From contig NZ_CP159486.1 of the NCBI RefSeq assembly GCF_041902845.1, positions 3,286,001 to 3,350,000 of the forward strand: a stretch of DNA of 64,000 nt, in the 5' to 3' direction. The notes under the pieces are model-generated. The model was not told the origin of the DNA. It searched no databases and saw only the letters and a list, made by a program, of their open reading frames with translations. Each line of letters begins with the position of its first letter. Position 1 is the first letter of the stretch. Source of the DNA: Limibacterium fermenti (GTDB lineage: Bacteria > Bacteroidota > Bacteroidia > Bacteroidales > Dysgonomonadaceae). Positions 10,025-17,888 of the stretch are shown here, one piece after another. Made by a program: the position numbers and the translations under genes.

Positions 10025-10046
10025 GCATCGGTGTCCCCACCGATGC
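10025..10046 (-). terminator. Intrinsic terminator after topB
   Basis: A perfect 9-bp stem (GCATCGGTG with CACCGATGC) and a 4-base loop. Read on the minus strand it is followed by TTTTCGTGTTTT. It lies about 105 bases past the topB stop and upstream of the Fic start at 9931, so it would separate the topB transcript from the Fic gene. Confidence 0.65.
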
Positions 10047-10150
10047 CAACCACTAAATCCAATGTATAAACCACGTTTATGACAATGAACTTGTGGCAAA
10101 GGTAAGGATTTTTTTAGAAAATGACAATGCGGTTACGTTTTAGACATTCC

Positions 10151-12256
10151 TTATCCTCTCTTACGCGGGGTGGGAGACGGTCTTGTCGGAAACTCGAACT
10201 CCGTGCTTCCGTCATCTTTCAGCACGATATAGGCGTCAAACGTTTTTTCCGCCTTGCTTTTTAGTCCTTTCAATAAAGAAGATTTTTTATTTGTTAGAAT
10301 AGCTTTTATATCTTTTTCCGAAAGCGTTTTACCGCAAATATTCCGGAACAAGAGCCAACCGCAAGTTTCGTCACTACATTTGGCAACTTTTTCAAACAGT
10401 TTTACAGCTGCTTTTTGGCATTTCGGGCAAACTGTCCGTTCTTTTTCATCTTTCGGGAAATCCATTGCCAGCAACTCTTCGGTAATCTGTTTGGAATAAA
10501 TGGCAATACTTTTATCGAATGTCTCGAAAGGAATTTCGCCGTTTTCTATCTTTAAAAGCGTGTTTTCCCACATTCCCGTCATCGCTACATCCGCGATGCG
10601 TTTCTCTTTTACCGCTTCATAAACTTTCAACCCTTTGGCAGTGGGAACAAGCGATTTTTTCCGCCGTTCGATGTAATCTCTCGAAAACAGCGTTTCGATA
10701 ATGGACGCACGGGTGGCAGGTGTTCCGATACCGCTCTCTCTAATGGCTTTGCGCTCGTCTTCGTTTTCAAGCTCTTTTCCCGCATGTTCCATAGCGGAGA
10801 GCAGACTCGCTTCGGTATGCAAAGGTTTCGGCTTAGTCTGTTTTTCCAAAAGCTGCGCGGATTGCACCGCGTGTTTTTCTCCCTTTTCCACGTATGGTAA
10901 GGAAATTTCCGGTTCTTCCGAATTTTCATTGTCGAACATCCCGTTTACCCCCCGCCATCCTGTTTCGATGACATCCACACCGCGAGATGAGAACTGAAAC
11001 TCTCTCGAACGAGCTTTCAGCGTGGTTACTTCTTTTACGCAGGGTGCGGAAAATGTTTCGAGTATCCGGCTTGCTATTAACTTGTAAATGCTTTCTTCTT
11101 TGGTAGAAAGTCCAGATACGGTATTATCCGTTATGAGCAAGGCGTGGTGGTCCGTTACTTTCAAATCGTTTACACCCCGCTTGTTTAGCCTATTTTTCAA
11201 AAGCCGTTTAGCCTGTTCTTTAAGCGGAGTATAAACCAAAAGCGTTTCCACCAAAGCAGGAATTTCTTCCCAAATATCTTCGCTGATATAACGGCTTCCG
11301 GTACGCGGATAGCTGATAAACTTCTTTTCGTAAAGCGACTGTGCAATGGCAAGTGTCTCGTCTGCCGAAAGATTGAGCCTTTTGTTGGCATCTTTTTGTA
11401 GTCCGGTTAAATCGTACAATAAAGGTGGTTCTTCCCGCACTGTCCGAGTATCGACTTCCGTTATTTCCAACTTATTACGACGGACAATTTCGACGGTCTC
11501 CTGTCCCGATGCCTTCTCTTCAAACTTGTCGTCCGAAAGCATTTTGAGCGTTTTGCGTTCGACTTCCGCTTCTACCTGTATTTGAAAATAGGTTTGCGTT
11601 TGAAAGTTTTTGTGTTCCGAATACCGTTTACAAATCATCGCCAAAGTTGGAGTCTGCACCCTTCCGAGTGAATAGACTCCGTTTCCGGCTGTAATGCTCA
11701 ATGCTTGCGACGCATTGATGCCTACCAGCCAATCGGCTTGCGAACGTGAACGAGCGGCTTGATAGAGATAATCAAACTCACTGCCGTTTTTCAGGTTCTC
11801 GAAACCGTTTTTAATGGCTTTGTCCGTCAGCGAACTTATCCACAAACGCTTAAAAGGCTTTTGGCAGTTCAGGTACTTGTAAATCAGTCTAAATATCAAC
11901 TCGCCTTCTCGTCCGGCATCGGTGGCAACGATGATTTCGTTGCATTGGTCAAACAATTTTTTGATAACGTTCAGTTGTTTTAAAGCCCCCGCATCGGCAT
12001 CGGTTTCTTTACCTTTTTTGGTTTGGCGGGGAATAAGTCGGAACGGCTCTGGCAAAATGGGCAGGTTTTCTCGTTTGAAACCCGAAAAACCATAATCTTC
12101 GGGCATAGCAAAGGTAACCAAATGACCGATTGCCCACGTTACAACGGTATCGACGGTGCTTCCGCCGATGTACCCGTCTTGCTGACCGGAAATACCCAAC
12201 ACGTGGGCTATGGCTCTCGCCACGCTCGGTTTTTCTGCTATGATAACTTTTAGCAT
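10151..12256 (-). CDS. topB: DNA topoisomerase III, mobile-element type (Exc-like)
   Basis: A 701-residue type IA topoisomerase. The Toprim domain carries Glu8 (AEKPSVA) and DAGREGE at 113-119. The GRVQTPTL motif is at 198-205 and the catalytic Tyr at 316 in SYPRTGSRY. A zinc-ribbon-like CPKC...C...C segment lies near 610-640, followed by a short basic tail. The enzyme passes single strands through a transient 5'-phosphotyrosine break. In CTnDOT the homologous protein Exc is encoded at the end of the excision operon, and the gene order here (HTH genes, DUF3945, topB) matches that layout. It lies 79 bases after the DUF3945 gene, with a hairpin between them. Confidence 0.92.
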   Translation of the reverse strand: MLKVIIAEKPSVARAIAHVLGISGQQDGYIGGSTVDTVVTWAIGHLVTFAMPEDYGFSGFKRENLPILPEPFRLIPRQTKKGKETDADAGALKQLNVIKKLFDQCNEIIVATDAGREGELIFRLIYKYLNCQKPFKRLWISSLTDKAIKNGFENLKNGSEFDYLYQAARSRSQADWLVGINASQALSITAGNGVYSLGRVQTPTLAMICKRYSEHKNFQTQTYFQIQVEAEVERKTLKMLSDDKFEEKASGQETVEIVRRNKLEITEVDTRTVREEPPLLYDLTGLQKDANKRLNLSADETLAIAQSLYEKKFISYPRTGSRYISEDIWEEIPALVETLLVYTPLKEQAKRLLKNRLNKRGVNDLKVTDHHALLITDNTVSGLSTKEESIYKLIASRILETFSAPCVKEVTTLKARSREFQFSSRGVDVIETGWRGVNGMFDNENSEEPEISLPYVEKGEKHAVQSAQLLEKQTKPKPLHTEASLLSAMEHAGKELENEDERKAIRESGIGTPATRASIIETLFSRDYIERRKKSLVPTAKGLKVYEAVKEKRIADVAMTGMWENTLLKIENGEIPFETFDKSIAIYSKQITEELLAMDFPKDEKERTVCPKCQKAAVKLFEKVAKCSDETCGWLLFRNICGKTLSEKDIKAILTNKKSSLLKGLKSKAEKTFDAYIVLKDDGSTEFEFPTRPSPTPRKRG

Positions 12257-12297
12257 TTTAATGTTTTGATTTTATAGTGTTGATATTTTGCACTTCC

Positions 12298-12337
12298 AAA
12301 GCCTCTCCGTCAACTGACGGAAGGTTGGAGGGGCTTT
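12298..12337 (-). terminator. Hairpin between the DUF3945 gene and topB
   Basis: An 11-bp stem with one G-T wobble (AAAGCCTCTCC at 12298-12308 with GGAGGGGCTTT at 12327-12337) encloses a smaller CCGTCA/TGACGG stem. It begins at the stop codon of the DUF3945 gene. On the minus strand it ends in GGCTTT with only a weak T run, so it may act as an attenuator or mRNA-stabilising element between the two genes, not a full terminator. Confidence 0.45.
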
Positions 12338-13913
12338 ACATTTTTCTTCCCCGTGATTTTTTTTGCTGTTTTTCTTCTTCCTTTTCTTGTTTTTCAACCT
12401 GCTTTTCCGTCGGTTTTGTTTGTCCTTTTTCTAAGGGTTCCTTGATGTTTTTTGTCGCTTCATTGGTTTTCCCGTCTGAATTAACTGCTTTTTGTACTTT
12501 GGAAGCTTCGTCGGGTTGAGCGGATTGTTTGGCGGCTTTTTTCTGTTTATTGGGATTACCGAATGAAAATTCCGTTTTTCCTTTTTCAACGTTAAAGGTT
12601 AGATAACCTTTGTAGGTCTTTCCCTTTTTATCTACCAAATCATCTACATAAATGGTCTGTCCCGACTTGAATTTTTCGTACTGCTCATCGCTCAGTTCTT
12701 TTCCGCGAATAAAGCGTGGCGCTTCGCCGTTTTCCTGTGCCTGACGGTTTTGTTTGAATTGTTCACGATCAAACATAAATTCCACGTAACGCTTATCAGC
12801 ATTGAACTGTACGGTAGCGTTAAATTCCGTTCCTTTTCGAGAAATCATTCCTTCCAAATAGAGCGGTTTGCCCTCCTGTAAGGTCTGTTTTTGTTCATCG
12901 GTAAGTTTTACTCCTTTAATTTCATCGGGAATTTTGATTTTGTCAGCACTCAAAGCGATAAGTTCATTGGTAAGTCTGTCCACGCTGATAACGGAAGGGA
13001 TTTGTTCGCCTGTTTTTCTGTTTTCCAACATCACGATACGTCCCATATTGCCGTGTTTAAGCAGATTCTCCTTGTCTTCCGGCGTAAACTCGTGTCCGAA
13101 AAAGGGTTGATGCACATTGACATCTTTGCGAACGCCGTGCATGGCAACCACGGTGTTGCCGTCTTCATCGGGTTGTAACGATAATCGGGCTTCACTGCGG
13201 GTAATGACCGTCCCCAGATTAAGAGAAATCGGTATCAATTGATTGGTCTTAAAACCTCTCAACAGGTCATCCATTACATTCATTTTTTGCAGTTTTTCTT
13301 GGCTGACACCCATTTTTTCGAGTGTTCCCCAATCGATATCTTCTACCTTGTAGCGATAATCGGAAGCATTGCTTGTTGTGTCCATTGTCTCTTTATTTTG
13401 TGAATGAGTAGTATTTTCCGGACCTTTTTGTTGAATTTTATCCGGACTGATGTTTTGTTTTAAATTTTCGTTTTTTACTTCGTATTTTTCCAACATGGCA
13501 TTGCCGGCGGGGGTAGGGTCTTTCAGGATACTTTTGATGGTTTCCGCTAAAAAACTTATTTTAGGGATAGGTATTTTAAACACCCTAAAACGTGTCGGAT
13601 CTTTGAGTTGGGCTACGAAATTGCTGTAAAAATTGGATAAGAAGTCGCCGTTTTTATCCAATCGGATAAAGTCGGGATTGTTCTCTTGGGTCGGATCTAC
13701 GGTTTTGAGTTTTCCGTTTTTGTCAAGCTCTTTAACCGCTTGAAGCGTCTGTTTTTCTTGGTCGAAAACAAGAAGGGTTTCCGAGAATTCGTCTGAATGT
13801 GCAATGTTTCTTGCAGGATTTTGTTCGTTCATGCCGTTTTTTTCTGAATAGTCATCACCGATGATATCTGCTAGTGCAGGATGTTCTGTTTCGGGATAGT
13901 CGTTTACATTCAT
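12336..13913 (-). CDS. DUF4099/DUF3945 protein of integrative elements
   Basis: A 525-residue soluble protein. A low-complexity N-terminal region (1-180) is followed by a DUF4099-like segment (from about 185, YKVEDIDWGTLEKMGV) and then two copies of a DUF3945 repeat (about 334-383 beginning GVKLTDEQ, and 399-450 beginning GKELSDEQ). Each copy has a strand-rich GKxY/FN...V-x-F pattern. The C-terminal 60 residues are highly charged (Lys/Glu/Gln), probably disordered. The family occurs next to topB in Bacteroidetes conjugative elements; its position matches orf3 of the CTnDOT excision operon, which is my inference. Biochemical function is unknown. Confidence 0.75.
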   Translation of the reverse strand: MNVNDYPETEHPALADIIGDDYSEKNGMNEQNPARNIAHSDEFSETLLVFDQEKQTLQAVKELDKNGKLKTVDPTQENNPDFIRLDKNGDFLSNFYSNFVAQLKDPTRFRVFKIPIPKISFLAETIKSILKDPTPAGNAMLEKYEVKNENLKQNISPDKIQQKGPENTTHSQNKETMDTTSNASDYRYKVEDIDWGTLEKMGVSQEKLQKMNVMDDLLRGFKTNQLIPISLNLGTVITRSEARLSLQPDEDGNTVVAMHGVRKDVNVHQPFFGHEFTPEDKENLLKHGNMGRIVMLENRKTGEQIPSVISVDRLTNELIALSADKIKIPDEIKGVKLTDEQKQTLQEGKPLYLEGMISRKGTEFNATVQFNADKRYVEFMFDREQFKQNRQAQENGEAPRFIRGKELSDEQYEKFKSGQTIYVDDLVDKKGKTYKGYLTFNVEKGKTEFSFGNPNKQKKAAKQSAQPDEASKVQKAVNSDGKTNEATKNIKEPLEKGQTKPTEKQVEKQEKEEEKQQKKSRGRKM

Positions 13914-13957
13914 ATTTATATGTTTTTTTCGGCAAAATTATATCGGGATTAACTCTG

Positions 13958-14296
13958 TTACCGTTTTTTGTCCGTTCGTGGCTCTATTTGGCGTTGTTTG
14001 GCGCATCGTCCCGAATTGCCTTCGAATACTTCACGAATGAATCGATTTACATCGGATAGTTTGTAGTAGATTTTACCGTTCATTTTAAAGAAAGGCAGTT
14101 CGCCGGACGAACGAAAGCGTTGCAAGGTGCGATGACTGATTTTAAGCACTTGAAGCATATCCTGATTATCCAATAAATCTTCGCCGTCGAGACACGTTTT
14201 TTTCTTGATGAGCCGTTCCAATTTCTCGTCGATCAAGTCGAAACGGTCGATTAGTCGATCCATATAAGCACGAAATTCTTGTTTGTCGATGAGCAT
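13958..14296 (-). CDS. Helix-turn-helix protein, excisionase-like
   Basis: A 112-residue protein. A coiled N-terminal half (1-50) is followed by a MerR/excisionase-type HTH (about 55-95) with LDNQDMLQVLKISHRTLQR and then a wing, GELPFFKMNGKIYYKLSDV. The C-terminus is basic. Proteins of this size and fold in Bacteroidetes elements include Xis2d-type recombination directionality factors. It lies between the primase-helicase and the DUF3945 gene, as expected for an excision operon. It could instead be a simple regulator. Confidence 0.75.
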   Translation of the reverse strand: MLIDKQEFRAYMDRLIDRFDLIDEKLERLIKKKTCLDGEDLLDNQDMLQVLKISHRTLQRFRSSGELPFFKMNGKIYYKLSDVNRFIREVFEGNSGRCAKQRQIEPRTDKKR

Positions 14297-14313
14297 AGTC
14301 GTAAATGAGTTTT

Positions 14314-16395
14314 TTAAAGTTTGCCTAATATGTAATAAGCCGTGTTGGCACTGTCTTTTACCACTATTCCGTTTTCCGACATAAATCGGATGTAGCTTTT
14401 GGCTGTCCGTTCTTTCACGTCCATCAGCAGTTCTATTTCCTGTAATAGCTCGGAATAGGTAAATCGTTTTTTGTCTGCTAAAATCTCTTTGGCAAGAGCG
14501 GTTAATTCCACTTCCTTGCGTTTCTCCTTTTCTTTTTGTGGCTTTTCTCCACGATAAACGTGCATTCCCTTGTGTTTATCCCACGAGAACTGCATCAAAG
14601 GCACATCCAAAGGACTTCCTTCCCGCACTTTAAGTGTTTTTACCACTGAAAATTCAGGATTCTGTGTATCTTTTTCGATAGATAGAATGGCAGCCGCTTT
14701 GCGTTGTAACTCGGAACCGAGATGTCCCCTAAGTTTAAAACTATTCGGAACGAAATGCAGCACACAGATGATGCAGGTACGGTAAATTCCGGCTAATCGA
14801 TACAGTTCTTCCACCACGGCAATGCTTTCGGTTTCATCGTTGGTGCTTCGGACAAGATCGGCTACGCCGTCGATGATGACCAATTGGATGCCGCCGAAAA
14901 AATGGTGATAATAGTCCATGCTGTCTTGAATGGATTGCAGCCGCTCCCTGCGGGACATTGCAGTGAGGTAATAGGCTTTCAGCCATTCGGGTTTGCTTTT
15001 TCGTCCGGCTCTTCTGAGCAGCAAAGTTGTGTTTTTATAGAGTTGATTTTCCGATTGTTCGGTATCGTAGAGCAACACGGCTTTACCGTTCCTGTTTGCT
15101 TGCACATCCAAGCCTAATGAATCGACTTCAAAACCGTCTTCCGCCAAAGTTCCGGCTGCTATGGCCGACGCGTAATTGCTTTTTCCGGTACCTTCGCCAC
15201 CGGTGATGCAGAAAAGGTTGCCTTGCGTGCCGAGCGGAACCTCATTCACGCTGACGATGTTTTCGGTCAGTTCGGGCGGATTATAAAAATCCACTTCGCA
15301 GGATTTTATCAGTGTCATGGTTTGTGCGTATTTTGTGTTGAGCAGATCGATGATAAGTCGTTGGAAATCGTCTCTACCGTTTCCTTTGGCAAAATAGTCG
15401 GATATGTCTTTTTCCGTTTTATTACCTGCAAGAGGCAGCACTAAACGTTGTATGTTGTATTTTTCTAAGACGGCAAGGTGTTTTTCCGATGCGGAAAGTC
15501 CCGTTTCATCGCTGTCGTATAATAGGATAATATGTTTGAAACGGTGAGCAAGCATCTCGATGATGTCGGGCGGAATGTGCGATGTTTCGCTGTTGAAACA
15601 GACGGCATGAAATCCTTTGGCATAAAGGCTCATCACGTCTTTTTCGCCACCTGTTATGAACAGAATATCTCCACGATTGGGCAGTTGTCGCAATCCGAAA
15701 CAATAGTTCGCGGGTATTTGTCCGCCGTATAGAAAACGAAGTCTGGATTTGGGACGATATAATTTTACGTAGCTTTCTCCGATGTAACCGAATATCGGTT
15801 CGTTGATAGTTGCTTGAAGCTCGTAAGTTTCATTGTCTTTATTTACGGATTTAAATTCGGAAAGGGATCTTACTCGAAAATAGTTTAATGTTTTCTCGCT
15901 GATGCAGAAGGTTTTCCAAAAGGCAAGTTCACTTTGTGAAAAGGCTTTTTCGGTAAACTCATAAGGTTTGGCAATGGTTTTTATGATATGATCGGATACA
16001 GGTTTAATTTTTTGAAAATTTGATGTCGATACAGATTGAGTTTTACTTTTTTTCTTAAAGTTTGTCTGTGGTATGAAGTTGTCCGGTTTTTCATCTAAAC
16101 AGAGGTTTAGATCAAGGTTGATACTTTGTACCACTTGCAAAAAATCCCGGCGAACATCCAATCCTTTGATTTGGGCGACAAATGCAAAACAGTCGCCGGA
16201 ATAATCGGGATTACCGAAATCTTTTATTTTAAAGCAGAGATTATGTCGGTCGTAATAAACATTGCAGGAAGCGTTTTTATCGTCATAAAAGGGATTTTTG
16301 AAGTTTTTTCCCAGCTTGAAATCAAACGGAATATAGTGTTTGAAAACGTTTAAACCGTTTTGCGTCGCTGCTAAAATGGCGGATTTGGTAATCAT
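14314..16395 (-). CDS. Toprim primase / RecA-like helicase fusion
   Basis: A 693-residue protein. A DnaG-like N-terminal region (about 35-75, with Cys and Asp residues resembling a CHC2 finger) is followed by a Toprim domain (ITGGEKDV at 247-254, then LLYDSDETG). A RecA/DnaB-type ATPase domain comes next: Walker A GGEGTGKS at 399-406 and Walker B LVIIDG at 505-510. The C-terminal winged helix (about 620-690) may bind DNA. It probably primes and unwinds the element's own DNA after excision or during mobilisation. It overlaps the upstream HTH gene by 4 bases and lies 17 bases before the next HTH gene, so it is clearly part of the operon. Confidence 0.8.
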   Translation of the reverse strand: MITKSAILAATQNGLNVFKHYIPFDFKLGKNFKNPFYDDKNASCNVYYDRHNLCFKIKDFGNPDYSGDCFAFVAQIKGLDVRRDFLQVVQSINLDLNLCLDEKPDNFIPQTNFKKKSKTQSVSTSNFQKIKPVSDHIIKTIAKPYEFTEKAFSQSELAFWKTFCISEKTLNYFRVRSLSEFKSVNKDNETYELQATINEPIFGYIGESYVKLYRPKSRLRFLYGGQIPANYCFGLRQLPNRGDILFITGGEKDVMSLYAKGFHAVCFNSETSHIPPDIIEMLAHRFKHIILLYDSDETGLSASEKHLAVLEKYNIQRLVLPLAGNKTEKDISDYFAKGNGRDDFQRLIIDLLNTKYAQTMTLIKSCEVDFYNPPELTENIVSVNEVPLGTQGNLFCITGGEGTGKSNYASAIAAGTLAEDGFEVDSLGLDVQANRNGKAVLLYDTEQSENQLYKNTTLLLRRAGRKSKPEWLKAYYLTAMSRRERLQSIQDSMDYYHHFFGGIQLVIIDGVADLVRSTNDETESIAVVEELYRLAGIYRTCIICVLHFVPNSFKLRGHLGSELQRKAAAILSIEKDTQNPEFSVVKTLKVREGSPLDVPLMQFSWDKHKGMHVYRGEKPQKEKEKRKEVELTALAKEILADKKRFTYSELLQEIELLMDVKERTAKSYIRFMSENGIVVKDSANTAYYILGKL

Positions 16396-16778
16396 AGTGT
16401 ATTGTTGCAGGAACTATTGTGCCAAAGGCTGTTTGTAATTATTTCTTCTTTAAAGTCGGATAGTTTGGCTAAAATTTGAGATTTGTTGGTGTTTTGCATT
16501 GTCAGGCTGCCGTTTTTGATGGCAATAATCAAATCTTTATATGGATAGAGAGCATTACCTCGTTCATCATAACGGAAGGGGATGGTGTGACTTTCACGCC
16601 AACGATATAGCGTAGATTTTGAAACTCCCAAGGTATCCATCACTTCACGTGATGTAAGTTCAAGCGTCTCTTCCAATTCGCTGAACAAATCGGATGTACG
16701 TCTGACGTATTGTTCAATGTCCGTGATCTTTTTCATCAGAACTTGAAAGGCTTCACTTTCTAAGGTAATTACTTGCAT
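16392..16778 (-). CDS. Helix-turn-helix protein, excisionase-like
   Basis: A 128-residue protein with a coiled N-terminus and an HTH at about 42-85 (LTSREVMDTLGVSKSTLYRWRES) followed by a wing, FRYDERGNALYPY. It resembles the DNA-binding excisionase/MerR-like proteins of Bacteroidetes elements and would correspond to Xis2c in a CTnDOT-type operon. The stop codon overlaps the start of the primase-helicase gene, showing tight coupling. Role in excision inferred from position. Confidence 0.72.
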   Translation of the reverse strand: MQVITLESEAFQVLMKKITDIEQYVRRTSDLFSELEETLELTSREVMDTLGVSKSTLYRWRESHTIPFRYDERGNALYPYKDLIIAIKNGSLTMQNTNKSQILAKLSDFKEEIITNSLWHNSSCNNTL

Positions 16779-16783
16779 AATGA

Positions 16784-17131
16784 TTATTGTTTCCTAAATT
16801 GTTCTGTCTCTTGCAGTTTTTTTGCAACTCGGAATAACAGAGTGGAAGTAATGTCAATCGGAATAGTCACTTGAACGGTTAATTTGGATAATTCATTTTT
16901 TAACTCACTTTCATCATCCGAAAATAATTTACATAAATCCATTTTATAGAGTTGAGCCAAAGATAAAAGATACCTTAATTTTATCTCTTCGGGATTGTTC
17001 TCCAATCTGGAAATGGTTGCTATCGAAACATTCAAGATATCAGCGATATACTGCTGAGAATATCCTTTCTCCTGCCGTAATAATCTAAGTCTTTCTGCAA
17101 TCTTTTTCATACTCATAAAATTAGTTTGCAT
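16784..17131 (-). CDS. XRE family regulator at the head of the element operon
   Basis: A 115-residue protein whose residues of about 8-60 form a Cro/C1-type HTH (LRLLRQEKGYSQQYIADILN, then ATISRLENN). ATGs at codons 1, 6 and 8 are all possible starts; codon 8 begins the conserved domain. The C-terminal part (65-115) is helical and may dimerise. It is the first gene of the minus-strand operon, six bases ahead of the next HTH gene, and is followed upstream by strong inverted repeats at 17155-17319, likely its operators. It is probably the repressor that controls excision and replication genes. Confidence 0.8.
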   Translation of the reverse strand: MQTNFMSMKKIAERLRLLRQEKGYSQQYIADILNVSIATISRLENNPEEIKLRYLLSLAQLYKMDLCKLFSDDESELKNELSKLTVQVTIPIDITSTLLFRVAKKLQETEQFRKQ

Positions 17132-17154
17132 TATGCGAATGATTCTGCAACTTC

Positions 17155-17171
17155 ATGAAAACTATTTTCAT
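17155..17171. promoter_or_regulatory. Operator-like palindrome upstream of the XRE gene
   Basis: ATGAAAA and TTTTCAT are separated by three bases, a 17-base dyad that lies 24 bases upstream of the XRE start. Its size and AT-rich arms suit a Cro/C1-type dimer. Binding by the XRE protein is inferred. Confidence 0.4.
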
Positions 17172-17200
17172 AAAGTGAAAATTTGAGCGCATAATGTCTT

Positions 17201-17253
17201 TGTTATTTAATTAGTTAAATCTTTTATTAAGCATAAAAACTAACTAAATAACA
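17201..17253. repeat. 16-bp inverted repeat
   Basis: The 16 bases at 17201-17216 are inverted at 17238-17253 with one mismatch (AACTAAnTAAATAACA in the inverted sense), separated by 21 bases. It lies between the XRE operator-like dyad and the stronger hairpin at 17271-17319. AT-rich and non-coding; a recombination or replication protein-binding site is possible. Confidence 0.5.
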
Positions 17254-17264
17254 ATTAAGTACGG

Positions 17265-17272
17265 CAAATCTA
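17265..17272 (-). promoter_or_regulatory. Possible -7 box for the element operon
   Basis: Read on the minus strand the sequence is TAGATTTG, matching the Bacteroidetes -7 consensus TAnnTTTG. It touches the left arm of the 17-bp inverted repeat, so a protein bound there would block RNA polymerase. I see no good -33 TTG at the usual 19-21 base spacing, so support is weak. Confidence 0.3.
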
Positions 17273-17319
17273 AGTGCAAGGTGCAAGCTTTTTATATAAA
17301 GACTTGCACCTTGCACTTA
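17271..17319. repeat. Perfect 17-bp inverted repeat built from GTGCAAG units
   Basis: TAAGTGCAAGGTGCAAG at 17271-17287 is perfectly inverted at 17303-17319 across a 15-base AT-rich loop. Each arm contains GTGCAAG twice in tandem, so the site displays four copies of one heptamer. It is either a strong cruciform/hairpin or two pairs of repressor- or iteron-type binding sites. It sits between the element operon and the repeat at 17533-17648. Confidence 0.65.
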
Positions 17320-17362
17320 TGATGTAGCAGAAATGTTTTTACTGAGTTTGTTATCAATTTAT

Positions 17363-17393
17363 TTGGAGAGGGTTCAAAAATATACTATATTTG
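17363..17393 (+). promoter_or_regulatory. Bacteroidetes-type promoter
   Basis: TTG at 17363-17365, 20 bases, then TATATTTG at 17386-17393: an exact match to the -33/-7 layout of Bacteroidetes sigma-70 promoters. The first ATG after it stops after two codons, so any transcript is probably non-coding. Confidence 0.5.
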
Positions 17394-17399
17394 TACTCA

Positions 17400-17617
17400 T
17401 GAATTGATATGTTAAGGTAGTCAAGTGGTATTCAGAAGATATTCAAAGAATTGCTACAAAAATGCTACAACTGATAATCTAAAATAGCGCAAATCTTTTA
17501 TTAGTATATAGTTTGGACAGATGGTTCACAATCCGTCCATACCGCTAGGTACCGAAGACAAGAGGTGCCAAAATTAAGACAAGCCCCTCATATTCAGTGA
17601 ATATGAGGGGCTTTTTC
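17400..17617 (+). ncRNA. Candidate non-coding RNA ending in the repeat's terminator
   Basis: The promoter at 17363-17393 would start a transcript near 17400, and the intrinsic terminator at 17580-17617 would end it, giving about 215 nucleotides with no plausible ORF. The 3' part lies in a repeat whose second copy (24879-24994) has a covarying terminator stem. I tried to fold a tRNA T-arm from GGTTCACAATCC but the loop lacks the expected A58, so it is not a tRNA. It matches no RNA family I recognise. An island inserted at the 3' end of such an RNA gene would leave exactly this arrangement; that is inference. Confidence 0.35.
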
Positions 17618-17648
17618 TATTTATTCTTTCTTGCTCGAAAGTCAAGAA
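17533..17648. repeat. Direct repeat, copy 1 (candidate attachment site)
   Basis: This 116-base segment recurs at 24879-24994 with 7 differences and no gaps. It begins CCGTCCATACCGCTA, contains a 28-29 base terminator hairpin and ends with CGAAAGTCAAGAA. Upstream of both copies a TGGAC box sits 16 bases before the GTCCA inside the repeat (17514-17518 here), although the 16 bases between differ. The two copies bound an accessory island of about 7.2 kb, so they are candidate attachment sites. Confidence 0.7.
17580..17617 (+). terminator. Strong bidirectional terminator hairpin in the repeat
   Basis: GCCCCTCATATTC pairs with GAATATGAGGGGC and is followed by CTTTTTCT; on the other strand the stem is preceded by a weaker T run. 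Relative to copy 2 the A-T pair at the base of the stem is replaced by G-C, a compensatory change that argues the stem is functional. Confidence 0.75.
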
Positions 17649-17888
17649 TGTGGTATTTTTACATGTGCTTGTTGTATATTCTATTTTTTTCGGGTAATTT
17701 TCAAAAAAAATCCTGCTCTTTAGAAACCACGGGGGCGGAAATATTCCTCTTATATAAAAGAAAAGGCATTCTTTTATATAACGAAACCTCATGTATCATC
17801 CACAATTAATTAGAATCGGGCGGTTGATTGATAAAAAAATTCTATTTTTGCAGCATACTTTATAGGGTTATCAAAAAATGGTGTATAG

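Noticed and set aside
9932..10099. N-terminal 56-codon extension of the Fic gene
   Set aside because: It runs through the terminator-like hairpin at 10025-10046 and has no Fic-family similarity.
17500..17548. tRNA gene 3' end at the attachment repeat
   Set aside because: GGTTCACAATCC looks like a T-arm but the loop lacks A58 and no acceptor, D-arm or anticodon arm can be built upstream.
17597..17809. Small ORFs starting in the repeat terminator (also at 24859)
   Set aside because: They begin inside the hairpin, differ after the repeat ends and have no homologous continuation.
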